NCBI GenBank assembly: GCA_937896885.1
Contig: CALBNX010000072.1
Coordinates: 1 to 52,385, forward strand
Source of the DNA: an uncultured Clostridia bacterium
GTDB lineage: Bacteria; Bacillota; Clostridia; Oscillospirales; Acutalibacteraceae
Direction of reading: 5' to 3'
DNA: 52,385 bases
Made by a program: the position numbers and the translations under genes. Positions within the stretch are counted from its first letter, which is position 1, and each line of letters begins with the position of its first letter. A model generated the notes under the pieces. That model was not told the DNA's origin. It did not search any database and saw only the letters and a program-made list of their open reading frames with translations. Of the stretch, positions 7,667 through 16,329 are shown piece after piece.

Positions 7667-9781
7667 TCAACCTTTATTTTTATATTCTTTAAAGGGTTTT
7701 GCTAGCATAAAGATAATTGCAATTAACACAAGAACTGCACAAATCAAACCTAAAACATTTGGAGTTCCCATAAAGAGATTTCCAAATTGATAAATCATAA
7801 GTGACACGGCATAAGCAAATGTGCATTGATAACCAATTGCAAAGAAAGTCCATTTTGCAGAATTCATTTCACGACGGATTGCACCCATAGCTGCAAAACA
7901 AGGTGCACATAGCAGATTAAACACAAGGAATGAATATCCTGCAAGTTGATTTAAACCATTAAACTCAAGAATTTCAAGAACTGAAACGATTTCTTCTTTT
8001 GCAATAAGTCCCATAATTGTTGCAACTGCAGTTTCTGCATTGCCAAAGCCCAACGGTACAAAAAGGAACTTGAGAGCATCACCAATCATACCAATTACAC
8101 TATCTGAAAGTGACATATCGAGGCTGAATGTCATTTTACCGTTCATCAAACCAAATGATGAGCCGAGCCAAATAATAATTGATGACACGAGAATAACTGT
8201 ACCGGCTTTTTTAATAAATGAGCTTGCACGCTCCCACATACTTCTCATTATATTGGTGAATGTTGGCATATGGTAAAGTGGTAATTCAAGAACAAATGGC
8301 GCTACTTCACCTGCAAAGAGTTTTGTCTTTTTAAGCATTATGCCTGACACAACAACCGCTGCAACACCTATGAAATACGCGCTCGGCGCCACCCACCAAG
8401 CATCTTCAAAAAGATTGCCAGCAATGAGTGCTATAATCGGAATTTTAGCACTACAAGGAATAAATGTTGTTGTGATTATTGTCATTCGGCGGTCACGTTC
8501 ATTTTCGATTGTACGAGATGCCATAATACCTGGCACACCACAACCAGAACCTATGAGCATTGGGATAAAAGATTTGCCTGAAAGCCCGAACTTTCTAAAA
8601 AGCTTATCCATCATAAAGGCTACTCTTGACATATATCCACAAGCTTCAAGGAACGCAAGGAAGATGAAAAGAACTATCATCTGTGGCACAAAGCCTAAAA
8701 CTGCACCTACGCCTGAAACGATACCATCAAGGATTAAGCTCTGCAACCAATCAGCACAGTTTAATGTATTAAGTAATGCTTCAACAAGCTGTGGCACACT
8801 TGGAATAAACAGTCCAAACAATGTCCAGCCCTCACCAAAAACACCATCGTTTGCCCAGTCTGTTGCCCAAGTGCCAACAGTTGAAACTGACACATAATAA
8901 ACCAAAAACATTACAACAGCAAAAATTGGCAATGCCAAAAATCTGTTAGTAACGATTTTGTCGATTTTATCAGATGTTGTCACATTGTTTCGTCTTTTTT
9001 TCTTGAAACATTCTTTAACAACGGACTCAATAAACAAATATCTCTCATTAATAATTATACTTTCAGCGTCATCATCAAGTTCTGTTTCAGTCATTTTTAT
9101 ATCCATTTCAATGTGGCTGAGAGTATTCTTGTCAATATTCAAAGTTGAAAGAACCTGTTGGTCGCGCTCAAAAATTTTAACTGCAAACCAACGCTGTTGT
9201 GGTGTGTTCATATTATGAATGGTTGCTTCTTCAATATGAGCAAGTGCGTGTTCAACTGCACCTGAATATCTATGTATTGGCGCTCTGTGTTCAGTTTTAG
9301 CAATTTCTATTGCAATCTCTACAGCTTCGTCAATGCCCGTTTCTTTGAGCGCTGAAATCTCAACTACTTTGCAACCGATTTTCTTGGATAAAATGTCAAT
9401 ATCAATTTTATCGCCTCGTTTTGTTACAACATCCATCATATTGATTGCAACAACAACGGGGATTCCAAGTTCTGTAAGTTGAGTTGTAAGATAAAGATTT
9501 CTCTCAAGATTTGTTCCGTCAACAAGATTTATAATTGCATTGGGACGCTCGTTAACAAGAAACTTTCTTGCAACAACTTCTTCAAGAGTATATGGTGATA
9601 AAGAATAGATACCCGGCAAGTCAACGATTATAACATCGTCATAATTTTTAAGTTTGCCTTCTTTTTTTTCAACTGTAACTCCCGGCCAGTTACCAACAAA
9701 TTGGTTTGAACCTGTAAGTGCGTTGAATAGTGTTGTTTTGCCACAGTTGGGATTACCTGCAAGTGCGATTTTAATGCTCAT
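7667..9781 (-). CDS. feoB: Ferrous iron transporter B
   Basis: A 704-residue GTPase-coupled Fe(II) permease. The N-terminal G domain has G1 GNPNCGKTT (residues 9-17), G3 DLPG, G4 NMMD and a G5-like SAL. A helical spacer follows, then a membrane domain with two gate regions, seen in the conserved segments GSGCGVPGIMA and IPCSAKIPI; their cysteines lie in the presumed metal pathway. Length is normal. The start overlaps the feoA stop by 4 bases (ATGA), giving translational coupling. Confidence 0.96.
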   Translation of the reverse strand: MSIKIALAGNPNCGKTTLFNALTGSNQFVGNWPGVTVEKKEGKLKNYDDVIIVDLPGIYSLSPYTLEEVVARKFLVNERPNAIINLVDGTNLERNLYLTTQLTELGIPVVVAINMMDVVTKRGDKIDIDILSKKIGCKVVEISALKETGIDEAVEIAIEIAKTEHRAPIHRYSGAVEHALAHIEEATIHNMNTPQQRWFAVKIFERDQQVLSTLNIDKNTLSHIEMDIKMTETELDDDAESIIINERYLFIESVVKECFKKKRRNNVTTSDKIDKIVTNRFLALPIFAVVMFLVYYVSVSTVGTWATDWANDGVFGEGWTLFGLFIPSVPQLVEALLNTLNCADWLQSLILDGIVSGVGAVLGFVPQMIVLFIFLAFLEACGYMSRVAFMMDKLFRKFGLSGKSFIPMLIGSGCGVPGIMASRTIENERDRRMTIITTTFIPCSAKIPIIALIAGNLFEDAWWVAPSAYFIGVAAVVVSGIMLKKTKLFAGEVAPFVLELPLYHMPTFTNIMRSMWERASSFIKKAGTVILVSSIIIWLGSSFGLMNGKMTFSLDMSLSDSVIGMIGDALKFLFVPLGFGNAETAVATIMGLIAKEEIVSVLEILEFNGLNQLAGYSFLVFNLLCAPCFAAMGAIRREMNSAKWTFFAIGYQCTFAYAVSLMIYQFGNLFMGTPNVLGLICAVLVLIAIIFMLAKPFKEYKNKG

Positions 9782-10008
9782 TTTATATCTTCAACCTCAA
9801 TCATTTCTGCATCTGCTTTTCGTAGGGACAGTTCATATCCTCTCACATATATTTCAAGCGGGTCACCCAAAGGGGCTACTTTTCTCACATATAATTCGAC
9901 ACCTTTTGTAATGCCCATATCCATAATGCGGCGTCTGATGGCGCCTTCACCGTGCACTTTGACAACTTTGGCTTTGTTGCCAATTTTAACATCTCTCAAT
10001 GTTCTCAT
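9778..10008 (-). CDS. feoA: Ferrous iron transport protein A
   Basis: A 76-residue SH3-like beta-barrel protein, the cytosolic partner of FeoB. The pattern V-H-G-E-G-A-I-R-R-R-I-M-D-M-G-I-T-K-G, followed by APLGDPLEIYVRGYELSLRK, is the FeoA core. It is first in the feoA-feoB-Cys-rich operon. GGAGAG precedes the ATG. Confidence 0.93.
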   Translation of the reverse strand: MRTLRDVKIGNKAKVVKVHGEGAIRRRIMDMGITKGVELYVRKVAPLGDPLEIYVRGYELSLRKADAEMIEVEDIK

Positions 10009-10071
10009 TGCACACTCTCCTTCTCTTAATTTATATGGTCAAGTTGTTTTTCTTATGTTTGTTAGTCTTTT

Positions 10072-10159
10072 GTTAGCCTTTGCTAACTTTTAAGTAATAT
10101 ATAAAGTTAGCCATAGCTAACTACATCATAAATATATAATATTTTTTTGATTTTGTCAA
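10072..10159 (-). promoter_or_regulatory. feo promoter with two palindromic operators
   Basis: On the minus strand, TTGACA (10154-10159) and TATATT (10131-10136) have a 17-bp spacer. Nine bases downstream, over the expected start point, lies the perfect palindrome AGTTAGCCATAGCTAACT (10105-10122). A second, GTTAGCCTTTGCTAAC (10072-10087), follows with centres 34 bp apart, and a further half-site GTTAGT is at 10061. The half-site GTTAGC resembles the core of DtxR/IdeR-type boxes, which fits iron control of feo, though the 4-base spacer differs from the classical box. The repressor is not in the window. Confidence 0.7.
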
Positions 10160-10180
10160 TAGAATTTATGGAAAAATTTG

Positions 10181-10214
10181 TAAAAAAAAAAGAGACGATT
10201 CGCGAATCGTCTCT
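10181..10214 (-). terminator. Terminator of prmA
   Basis: A perfect palindrome of 12+12 bases (10191-10214, arm AGAGACGATTCG) is followed on the minus strand by ten T residues (10181-10190). It lies 18 bases behind the prmA stop and insulates feo. Confidence 0.9.
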
Positions 10215-10232
10215 ACAACAAACATATATAAT

Positions 10233-11156
10233 TTATTTCTTTTTACAAACAAAGCAGAGCCATCCGCTTGATTCATAGCGTTCGATAATTTCAAATCCGT
10301 TCTGAATAAATGCATTTGTTACTTCTTCTTCGCGCGGTTCGATGATACCAGATGTGATGAAAACGCCATCATCTTTAAGAAAGTCCCCTACTTGACTTGA
10401 GAAAAGAATGATAATATCAGCAACAATATTGGCAACAACAACATCAAAAGTACCTGTCACTTTATCAACAAGGTTGCCATTGAGAATATTGTATTTTGGT
10501 GCGTGGAAGCCGTTTACTTTACCATTTTCAATAGCTGTTTTAACAGCTAATTTATCAATATCAACACCTGTTGCATTGTCAGCACCCATCAAAAGAGAGG
10601 CAACTGATAAAATACCGCTACCACAACCACAATCAAGGACACTGTCACCTATTTTTACGTGCTTTTCAAGTGTTTCAAGGCAAAGGCGGGTTGTATGATG
10701 TCCACCACTACCAAAGGCAAGACCTGGCTCAATGCTCAAAACTGCTCTACCTTCTGCATCATAGTCGTCAATCCAGAGTGGACGGATAAGAAGTTTTTCA
10801 CCAATTTTCATCGGTTTGAAATATTCTTTCCAGTTATTCTCCCAATCTTCGTTTTTGCAGACTGCGTGTTCAATAGTATGTGAAATATTCTCACTATCGT
10901 ATCTTTCAGTTAAAAATGAAATTGCTTCCATATAGTTTTCTTCTGGCGAAATATAGATATGAATACAGCCTTTTGTTCTGTCTTTTGCAAGCAAGTCTTC
11001 ATCAATTAAGTCAATGTTTGCAATTTCCCAAGCTTCTTGTTCAAGTGTTCGATAATCTTCAATATAAATACCATAAGGCACAGCCATACTTGCAATATCG
11101 GCTGCACGGTCGATATTTTCTGCGTCTATGTTAATTTTGATTTCAGTCCAGTCCAT
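10233..11156 (-). CDS. prmA: Ribosomal protein L11 methyltransferase
   Basis: A 307-residue enzyme. The N-terminal substrate-recognition domain is followed by a Rossmann SAM-binding domain with VLDCGCGSGILSVAS (motif I), the post-I Asp in ATGVDID, and VVANIVADIII, the PrmA version of motif IV. It methylates lysines and the N-terminus of ribosomal protein L11. The frame stays open for 18 codons upstream, but those codons are the translated copy of a dispersed repeat. The ATG at 11156, with GGAGGG 7 bases before it, starts the conserved part. It lies downstream of the rplS terminator. Confidence 0.93.
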   Translation of the reverse strand: MDWTEIKINIDAENIDRAADIASMAVPYGIYIEDYRTLEQEAWEIANIDLIDEDLLAKDRTKGCIHIYISPEENYMEAISFLTERYDSENISHTIEHAVCKNEDWENNWKEYFKPMKIGEKLLIRPLWIDDYDAEGRAVLSIEPGLAFGSGGHHTTRLCLETLEKHVKIGDSVLDCGCGSGILSVASLLMGADNATGVDIDKLAVKTAIENGKVNGFHAPKYNILNGNLVDKVTGTFDVVVANIVADIIILFSSQVGDFLKDDGVFITSGIIEPREEEVTNAFIQNGFEIIERYESSGWLCFVCKKK

Positions 11157-11158
11157 TG

Positions 11159-11208
11159 TGAATCCCTCCACCGTCTTCGACGGTCCCCCTCCCTTTGACA
11201 AGGGAGGC
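11159..11208 (-). repeat. Dispersed two-hairpin repeat, copy 1
   Basis: Fifty bases on the minus strand form two hairpins: CCTCCCTT/AAGGGAGG with loop GTCA, and ACCGTC/GACGGT with loop GAA. They are followed by GGAGGGATTCA. Two related copies lie at 49601-49649 and 49664-49710. Its final GGAGGG serves as the prmA ribosome-binding site. Confidence 0.8.
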
Positions 11209-11220
11209 AAAAATAATGAT

Positions 11221-11251
11221 GATAAACAAAAAGCAGAGATTTCTCTCTGCT
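11221..11251 (-). terminator. Terminator of rplS
   Basis: The 8-bp stem AGCAGAGA/TCTCTGCT (11232-11251, 4-base loop) is followed on the minus strand by TTTTTGTTT. It lies 17 bases behind the rplS stop. Confidence 0.8.
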
Positions 11252-11267
11252 CTGTTTGACGATTAGA

Positions 11268-11609
11268 TTATATCTGCTCTTTAACTTTAGCAGCCTTACC
11301 AACTCTGTCACGAAGATAGTAGAGTTTGCTTCTGCGAACCTTACCGCGTCTAACTGTTTCTACCTTTGCAACGTTTGGTGAATTAACAGGGAATACTCTT
11401 TCAACACCAACGCCGTATGATACACGACGAACTGTGAATGTTTCAGAAACGCCAGCGCCCTTGCGAGCAATGATTGTTCCTTCGAATACCTGAATTCTTT
11501 CTCTTTCGCCTTCACGAATCTTGACGTGTACTTTAACTACGTCACCGACTCTGATTGCTGGGTTTGCTTCTTTAACGCAACCCTCTGCGATTAATTTTAA
11601 TGCGTCCAT
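11268..11609 (-). CDS. rplS: 50S ribosomal protein L19
   Basis: A 113-residue ribosomal protein at the 30S-50S interface. Conserved parts are visible: IRVGDVVKVHVKIREG, RIQVFEGTIIARKGAG, FTVRRVSYGVGVERVFP and RRSKLYYLR. The frame is open 38 codons further upstream, but GGAGG with a 6-base spacing marks the ATG at 11609, and the protein then has the standard length. It stands alone here, without the usual trmD/rimM neighbours. Confidence 0.96.
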   Translation of the reverse strand: MDALKLIAEGCVKEANPAIRVGDVVKVHVKIREGERERIQVFEGTIIARKGAGVSETFTVRRVSYGVGVERVFPVNSPNVAKVETVRRGKVRRSKLYYLRDRVGKAAKVKEQI

Positions 11610-11742
11610 AACTAACCTCCGATAAAAATTTTTCAAGTGTTCGTACCGAAGTTCAGCAGAGGACCACCCGAGATAATAGTTATTTTTCTGCGGACTACCG
11701 CAAATGCTCAAATATAATATCACAAGTCAAGTGAAAATGCAA
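11610..11742 (-). promoter_or_regulatory. rplS promoter and about 100-nt leader
   Basis: On the minus strand, TTGCAT (11737-11742) and TATTAT (11714-11719) are 17 bp apart. The transcript would have an untranslated leader of about 100 bases with a GCGGTAGTCCGC hairpin and a GGTGGTCC/GAGG-rich stretch before the ribosome site. Firmicute rplS genes are known to have an autoregulatory L19 leader RNA; this may be such a leader, but I cannot confirm the fold by eye. Confidence 0.45.
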
Positions 11743-11762
11743 GAGTTTTTTAAAAAAAGTTT

Positions 11763-12002
11763 TTATAAACAAACAATGATGTTTTCACCATTCTGAGTTT
11801 TTACATTTACTATTTCAAAACCTTTATAGCTTTTAGCCTTTTTAATAATAGGCTTTATATGTTTATATTTGACTTTTCTAAGTGGATTAAAGAATCGCCT
11901 AAAAATCAATTTGAGAATACAAAAAGTAAATCTATTAAGGATAAGTGCGTTGGGTATTTTTATGCATTTTGTCTTCTGATTAACAGGAAATGCTACTTTC
12001 AT
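11763..12002 (-). CDS. Small basic protein paired with XRE regulator
   Basis: A 79-residue, Lys/Arg-rich protein of unknown function. It begins KVAFPVNQK, has a central IKIPNALILNRFT stretch and ends in GFEIVNVKTQNGENIIVCL, whose last part repeats the C-terminus of the upstream regulator. Similar small proteins with an IKIP...LILN core and a terminal VxVxxxxGE element occur in clostridia, from memory. The start overlaps the regulator stop (ATGA), so the two are translationally coupled. It could modulate the regulator; there is no direct evidence. Confidence 0.6.
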   Translation of the reverse strand: MKVAFPVNQKTKCIKIPNALILNRFTFCILKLIFRRFFNPLRKVKYKHIKPIIKKAKSYKGFEIVNVKTQNGENIIVCL

Positions 12003-12059
12003 TTTTCAACGACCACCCTGACAATATCACCGTTCTGAGTTTTTACATTTACTATTTCA
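11785..12059 (-). repeat. 33-bp direct repeat in two adjacent genes
   Basis: Positions 11785-11817 and 12027-12059 match at 32 of 33 bases. Both encode the peptide EIVNVKTQNG near the C-termini of the small basic protein and the XRE regulator. The DNA-level identity points to a recent duplication or gene conversion. Confidence 0.8.
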
Positions 12060-12496
12060 CCAAGTACGCCCATTTCAACCATTTTGAAAATGCTTTCAAA
12101 ATCAACGCCACTTAAATCTACCCCTGCAATGACCCCTGATATGTTTTTGCCAACTTTAATAAGTTCTTTCACTAAAAGATATGGCAAATTCACTTTAACT
12201 ATATCCCCATTTACAGTGTCAACATACACTCTAAAAACAAGTTCATTTTCATTTGGTTTTTCTTCTTTTTCGTATTTCACTTTTGACTGCACTTCTTCAT
12301 TTTTAAAGAGTTCGTCAACTGTAATACCATAAAGTTCTGCAATATTTGGCAATGTCATAATATCGGGACAAGCGATATCATTCTCCCATTTAGAAACTGC
12401 CTGTGCTGATACCCCAAGTTTCTCTGCAACATAATCCTGAGTAAATCCTGATTGTTTTCTTAATTCGTGAAGTTTCTTACCAATTGTTTTTTCCAT
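11999..12496 (-). CDS. XRE-family transcriptional regulator
   Basis: A 165-residue protein. Residues about 5-60 are a Cro/C1-type helix-turn-helix (LHELRKQSGFTQDYVAEKLG, then VSAQAVSKWE). A charged linker of about 30 residues follows, then a C-terminal domain rich in beta-type sequence ending GEIVNVKTQNGDIVRVVVE. The target is unknown; autoregulation is usual. AAGGAG precedes the ATG. It heads a two-gene unit with the 79-residue protein. Confidence 0.85.
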   Translation of the reverse strand: MEKTIGKKLHELRKQSGFTQDYVAEKLGVSAQAVSKWENDIACPDIMTLPNIAELYGITVDELFKNEEVQSKVKYEKEEKPNENELVFRVYVDTVNGDIVKVNLPYLLVKELIKVGKNISGVIAGVDLSGVDFESIFKMVEMGVLGEIVNVKTQNGDIVRVVVEK

Positions 12497-12585
12497 AAAA
12501 ATCTCTCCTTAAAAATTTTTAAACCGGTTACAACTGCATTGTAGGGTGCATTTTTCAAAAAGTAAATGTAATAAAAGTTGATTTT

Positions 12586-13761
12586 TTATTTTTCAACCAT
12601 TGGTTGAATCAATTTTGAATGTTTAAGCATAGCGAAAGTTGAAACTAATGTTATAACCCAAGCAATTATTAAGAAAATACTAAAAATATCTGTTGTAAGA
12701 TTTTGTGCGAGCAATCCAAATGTTATTGGTGACAACAAAATGCTTCCGTAAGAAACCGCACCTTGCAGACCAATGAATGACTGAGAAATGTCTCTACCCA
12801 TATGTATTGGTGTTAAATGAGTCATATTAGGGAATATCGGTCCGTTACCGAGGCCGATAAGGAATAATCCTAAACCCGCAATACTTTGTTTGCCCGCAAA
12901 GGTGAGAATAATTGCGATTAATGTTATTGACTCCCCTATTACGATAATCTTTTTCGGTGAAATTCTATTTGCAAACACACCTGACAAAAATCTTCCCAAG
13001 GTCATTCCTATAAAATAAAAGGTTATCATTTGTGCGGCTTTATCAGGAGTAAGCCCTTTTGAATTAACGAGGAATGTACTCCCCCACGCAAGACAAACGG
13101 ATTCAATCGCACAAGAGCCAAAATATATTACTAGGCTACATCTTGCTATGGGTATTTTCAGCAAATGTGAAATTGACACTACTTTTGTTTCTTCTTGTTC
13201 GGCTTTTTGCTCTTTTACTTTTTTCCAGATTGGAATTGATAAAAAGCACATTATGGTTAGAGCAAGTTGAAAGAAAAACATTGTTCTGTATCCGCCTTGC
13301 CAGTTATTGCTGTTTTTCAACGCAAGTGACATTAAAAACGGACTGAGTGTGACACCGACGCCATAAGAACAATGCAAGAAATTTACGTGCGTTGCCTTAT
13401 AATTAAGAGCGACATAGGTATTAAGCACATTGTCAATTCCCCCTGCGCCAAGTCCCAAAGGTATTGAGAAAAGACACAGCATAAGAATATTCTTCGAATA
13501 TGAAAAGCCTAGAATCGCGATTGCAGTTAAAGCTGTACTTAATGCAACGACCAATGGTGTTCCAAGCTTTTTAGTGAGTCTTGCACTTAAAAGACTTGAA
13601 ATAATTGTGCCTATGTACATAAGTCCTGTTACAAAATTTGAATATGAAATTGGCAAATCAAATTCAGTATATATTGCAGGCCAAGCGGTACCAAATAATG
13701 AATCGGGAATACCAAGTCCTACATAAGTTGCAAAAATAATAATTACTAATAAAGTTGCCAT
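12586..13761 (-). CDS. Major facilitator superfamily transporter
   Basis: A 391-residue membrane protein with about twelve hydrophobic segments, a typical MFS loop signature SARLTKKLG after the second segment, and a central cytosolic charged loop (KVKEQKAEQEETK). The pattern GLGAGGIDNVLN with a soluble-ligand-free architecture resembles the FucP/YfkF-like sugar and multidrug groups; the substrate cannot be assigned. Its start codon shares one base with the stop of the upstream DUF2344 gene, so it is probably cotranscribed with the radical-SAM genes, an uncommon partner for them. Confidence 0.8.
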   Translation of the reverse strand: MATLLVIIIFATYVGLGIPDSLFGTAWPAIYTEFDLPISYSNFVTGLMYIGTIISSLLSARLTKKLGTPLVVALSTALTAIAILGFSYSKNILMLCLFSIPLGLGAGGIDNVLNTYVALNYKATHVNFLHCSYGVGVTLSPFLMSLALKNSNNWQGGYRTMFFFQLALTIMCFLSIPIWKKVKEQKAEQEETKVVSISHLLKIPIARCSLVIYFGSCAIESVCLAWGSTFLVNSKGLTPDKAAQMITFYFIGMTLGRFLSGVFANRISPKKIIVIGESITLIAIILTFAGKQSIAGLGLFLIGLGNGPIFPNMTHLTPIHMGRDISQSFIGLQGAVSYGSILLSPITFGLLAQNLTTDIFSIFLIIAWVITLVSTFAMLKHSKLIQPMVEK

Positions 13762-14444
13762 TATCTGAATACTTCCATATTTTCTGTATAAGATTGAACT
13801 TTGATTATATCAACATCTTGCTCGTCAGTTTCGGTATTTTTAGTGAGTGCACCGATTAAGAGCATTGGATTGATATTTACACTTGTTCCTGATGAAAGAA
13901 CAGTTTTAAGAACTAGTTTGCCGTTATTGTCTTCTAATTCAAATGACTTGATGTGTTCTTTGATATTTACTTCTTTTTCAACCTTGTTTCTACCTTTTTT
14001 TGCTTTTTTGAGAACCATTATTTCATCTGCTGAAAGGACTTTCTCAGCATTTTCGAGAAGTAATTCATCAGGATTATTAAATACGATTTTATACTCTGCC
14101 CAACGAATATCGTTAGGAGAAGTTTCATAAACATAAATTTCTTTTACTGTTATATCAACGGGTAAAGCGTCATTAATTTGATTTGCAAGTTTTTTCAAAT
14201 CAACTTTTTCCATAAGGCGAAAATCAACAGTTTCACAAAGGCTTTCAAATCCTAATGAAAGTGGCATTGCAAAGGTAAGAAAAGCGTGCGGATTAAAACC
14301 TTCGGTAAACCAAACTGGCACATTTGCTCTTTTCATAGCCCTTGTAATACAACGAACTGTATCAAGGTGAGAGATAAACTTTGCCATACCTGTTTTCTGA
14401 AAGGACATTCGAACTTCCATTGCCCATTTTTTAACTTCTGGCAT
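13761..14444 (-). CDS. TIGR03936-type radical-SAM-associated protein (DUF2344)
   Basis: About 227 residues. The N-terminal part (VRMSFQKTGMAKFISHLDTVR, then WFTEGFNPHAFLTFAMPLSLGFES) is the hallmark of the family that always accompanies a TIGR03960 radical-SAM enzyme. The joint function is unknown; tRNA or ribosome-linked modification has been suspected from its link to rplU/rng loci. The gene overlaps the enzyme gene. An ATG at 14459 is possible, but the one at 14444 has GGGGGT at proper spacing. Confidence 0.85.
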   Translation of the reverse strand: MPEVKKWAMEVRMSFQKTGMAKFISHLDTVRCITRAMKRANVPVWFTEGFNPHAFLTFAMPLSLGFESLCETVDFRLMEKVDLKKLANQINDALPVDITVKEIYVYETSPNDIRWAEYKIVFNNPDELLLENAEKVLSADEIMVLKKAKKGRNKVEKEVNIKEHIKSFELEDNNGKLVLKTVLSSGTSVNINPMLLIGALTKNTETDEQDVDIIKVQSYTENMEVFR

Positions 14445-16275
14445 CACATTTACCCCCATTCAATTTATTAGCACCACAAGCAGAGCATTTAATTCTGCAA
14501 TGAGGTGTTGTTTCACTCTCGTGTGCTTTTTTATTTTCTTCCACAAGAAATTCCTTACGGATACCGTAATCCATAATATCCCAAGGAAGAATTTCATCAT
14601 AATCTCTGCGACGATTTGCATAGAATTCAGTTGTCAAATCACATTCATTAAATGCTTCGCGCCATTTTGAGAAATCAAAGAATTCATCCCAACTATCAAA
14701 CTTACAACCTTTTTGCCATGCTTTATAGATAACAGCACCAAGGCGTCTATCACCACGAGCAAGTACACCCTCAAGCACAGATGTATCTGACTGATGATAA
14801 CTGATAGAGATTTTTTTGCTTGTTGTACTTGAGAGCAACACCTTTTGCTTTTCGATAAGCATTTCAGCAGTATCCTGTGGCTCCCATTGGAAAGGTGTAA
14901 ATGGTTTTGGAACAAATGAAGCACAACTAACATTCACCTGAACGCCCTTACCCTTTGGTTTGTTAGGGTTGTGATAGAAAGTATCAACAACTTTTTGAGC
15001 GAGGTCACAAATACCTTTGATATCATCAAGAGTTTCTGTTGGAAGCCCCATCATAAAATAAAGTTTAACGCTTGTCCAACCGCCATCAAAAGCTTTGAGT
15101 GCTGTACGGAGAACTTCTTCTTCGGTTACATTTTTATTGATTGCATCACGAAGTCTTTGTGTGCCTGCTTCAGGGGCAAATGTAAGACCACTGCGACGGA
15201 CTTTTTTGAGTTCTTCCATAAGTTCGTCAGAGAAATTATCAACACGGAGTGAAGGAAGTGAAACATTGATATTTTCTTTTAACGCCCAATCAAAAAGCAT
15301 TGGGATAAGCTTTTCAATATTTGTATAGTCACTTGTTGAAAGGGAGCAAAGTGAAATTTCGTCATAGCCTGTTGCATCACTAATTCTTCTGCATTGTTCG
15401 TTAATAGTTTCGGGTGACTTTTCACGGATTGGTCTATAAATAAACCCTGCCTGACAGAAACGACAACCACGAATACAGCCACGGAAGACTTCGCCCACAG
15501 TTCTATCCTGAACAACATCAATAAACGGTACTATAAAATCCTTTGGATAATGAGCCTTATCCAAATCTGAAATTATTCTTTTCTTAACTTTTGCAGGTGC
15601 TGTTTCAATATTTTCAATATTTTTTATTGTGCCATCTTCGTTGTATTTGACATTATAAAATTCTGGCACATATACACCTTCGATTTTTGCTGCTTCACGC
15701 AAAAACTCAAGTCTTGTTGAGCCTTTCTCTTTATGTTCAATCAAAAGGTCAATAAGTTCATTTGTTACTTCTTCACCTTCACCTGGCAAGAAAATGTCAA
15801 TGAAATCTACCATTGGTTCAGGGTTGCAGACACAAGGTCCACCTGCAACAACTATTGGTGTAAGGCTTGTTCTGTCTTTCTTGAGAACAGGGATACCGCC
15901 CAAATCGAGCATATTAAGAACATTAGTATAGCTCAATTCATATTGTAATGTAAAGCCGACCATATCAAACTGGTCGAGGCTATCTCCACTTTCGAGTGCA
16001 TAAAGTTTCACACCATTTTCACGCATGAGTGATTCCATATCTTCCCAAGGTGCAAAAACGCGTTCACACCAAGCATCGTCACGGTCATTCACAAGGCTAT
16101 AAAGAATTTTCATGCCAAGGTGTGACATACCGATTTCATAGTTATCGGGAAAACAAAATGCATATCTTAATTTTACATCTTCTTTATTTTTAACAACACT
16201 ATTAAGTTCGCCACCTGTATAACGAGCAGGTTTCTGAACTTTTTTGAGTAATTTTTCAACTTCCTTTTTTACCAT
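14431..16275 (-). CDS. TIGR03960-family B12-binding-domain radical SAM protein
   Basis: A 614-residue enzyme. The N-terminal B12-binding-like domain (residues about 20-200) includes VVAGGPCVCNPEPMVDFIDIFLPGEGEE. The radical SAM barrel carries the 4Fe-4S motif CIRGCRFC (C-x3-C-x2-C) near residue 267. A Cys-rich tail (CRIKCSACGANK) probably binds zinc. The reaction is not established. It is translationally coupled to its DUF2344 partner and lies directly behind spoIVFAB, a gene order common in clostridia. GAGGT precedes the ATG. Confidence 0.9.
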   Translation of the reverse strand: MVKKEVEKLLKKVQKPARYTGGELNSVVKNKEDVKLRYAFCFPDNYEIGMSHLGMKILYSLVNDRDDAWCERVFAPWEDMESLMRENGVKLYALESGDSLDQFDMVGFTLQYELSYTNVLNMLDLGGIPVLKKDRTSLTPIVVAGGPCVCNPEPMVDFIDIFLPGEGEEVTNELIDLLIEHKEKGSTRLEFLREAAKIEGVYVPEFYNVKYNEDGTIKNIENIETAPAKVKKRIISDLDKAHYPKDFIVPFIDVVQDRTVGEVFRGCIRGCRFCQAGFIYRPIREKSPETINEQCRRISDATGYDEISLCSLSTSDYTNIEKLIPMLFDWALKENINVSLPSLRVDNFSDELMEELKKVRRSGLTFAPEAGTQRLRDAINKNVTEEEVLRTALKAFDGGWTSVKLYFMMGLPTETLDDIKGICDLAQKVVDTFYHNPNKPKGKGVQVNVSCASFVPKPFTPFQWEPQDTAEMLIEKQKVLLSSTTSKKISISYHQSDTSVLEGVLARGDRRLGAVIYKAWQKGCKFDSWDEFFDFSKWREAFNECDLTTEFYANRRRDYDEILPWDIMDYGIRKEFLVEENKKAHESETTPHCRIKCSACGANKLNGGKCDARS

Positions 16276-16329
16276 AATTGACCTCGCAAAATATTATTCA
16301 TTATATTTTACAACAATTTATTACTTTTT

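Noticed and set aside
8340..8897. Open plus-strand frame of 185 codons antisense to feoB
   Set aside because: feoB is certain; the antisense product has no recognisable motif.
11157..11210. N-terminal extension of PrmA by 18 codons
   Set aside because: Those codons are the translated copy of a dispersed palindromic repeat; the family N-terminus starts at the ATG at 11156 with GGAGGG upstream.
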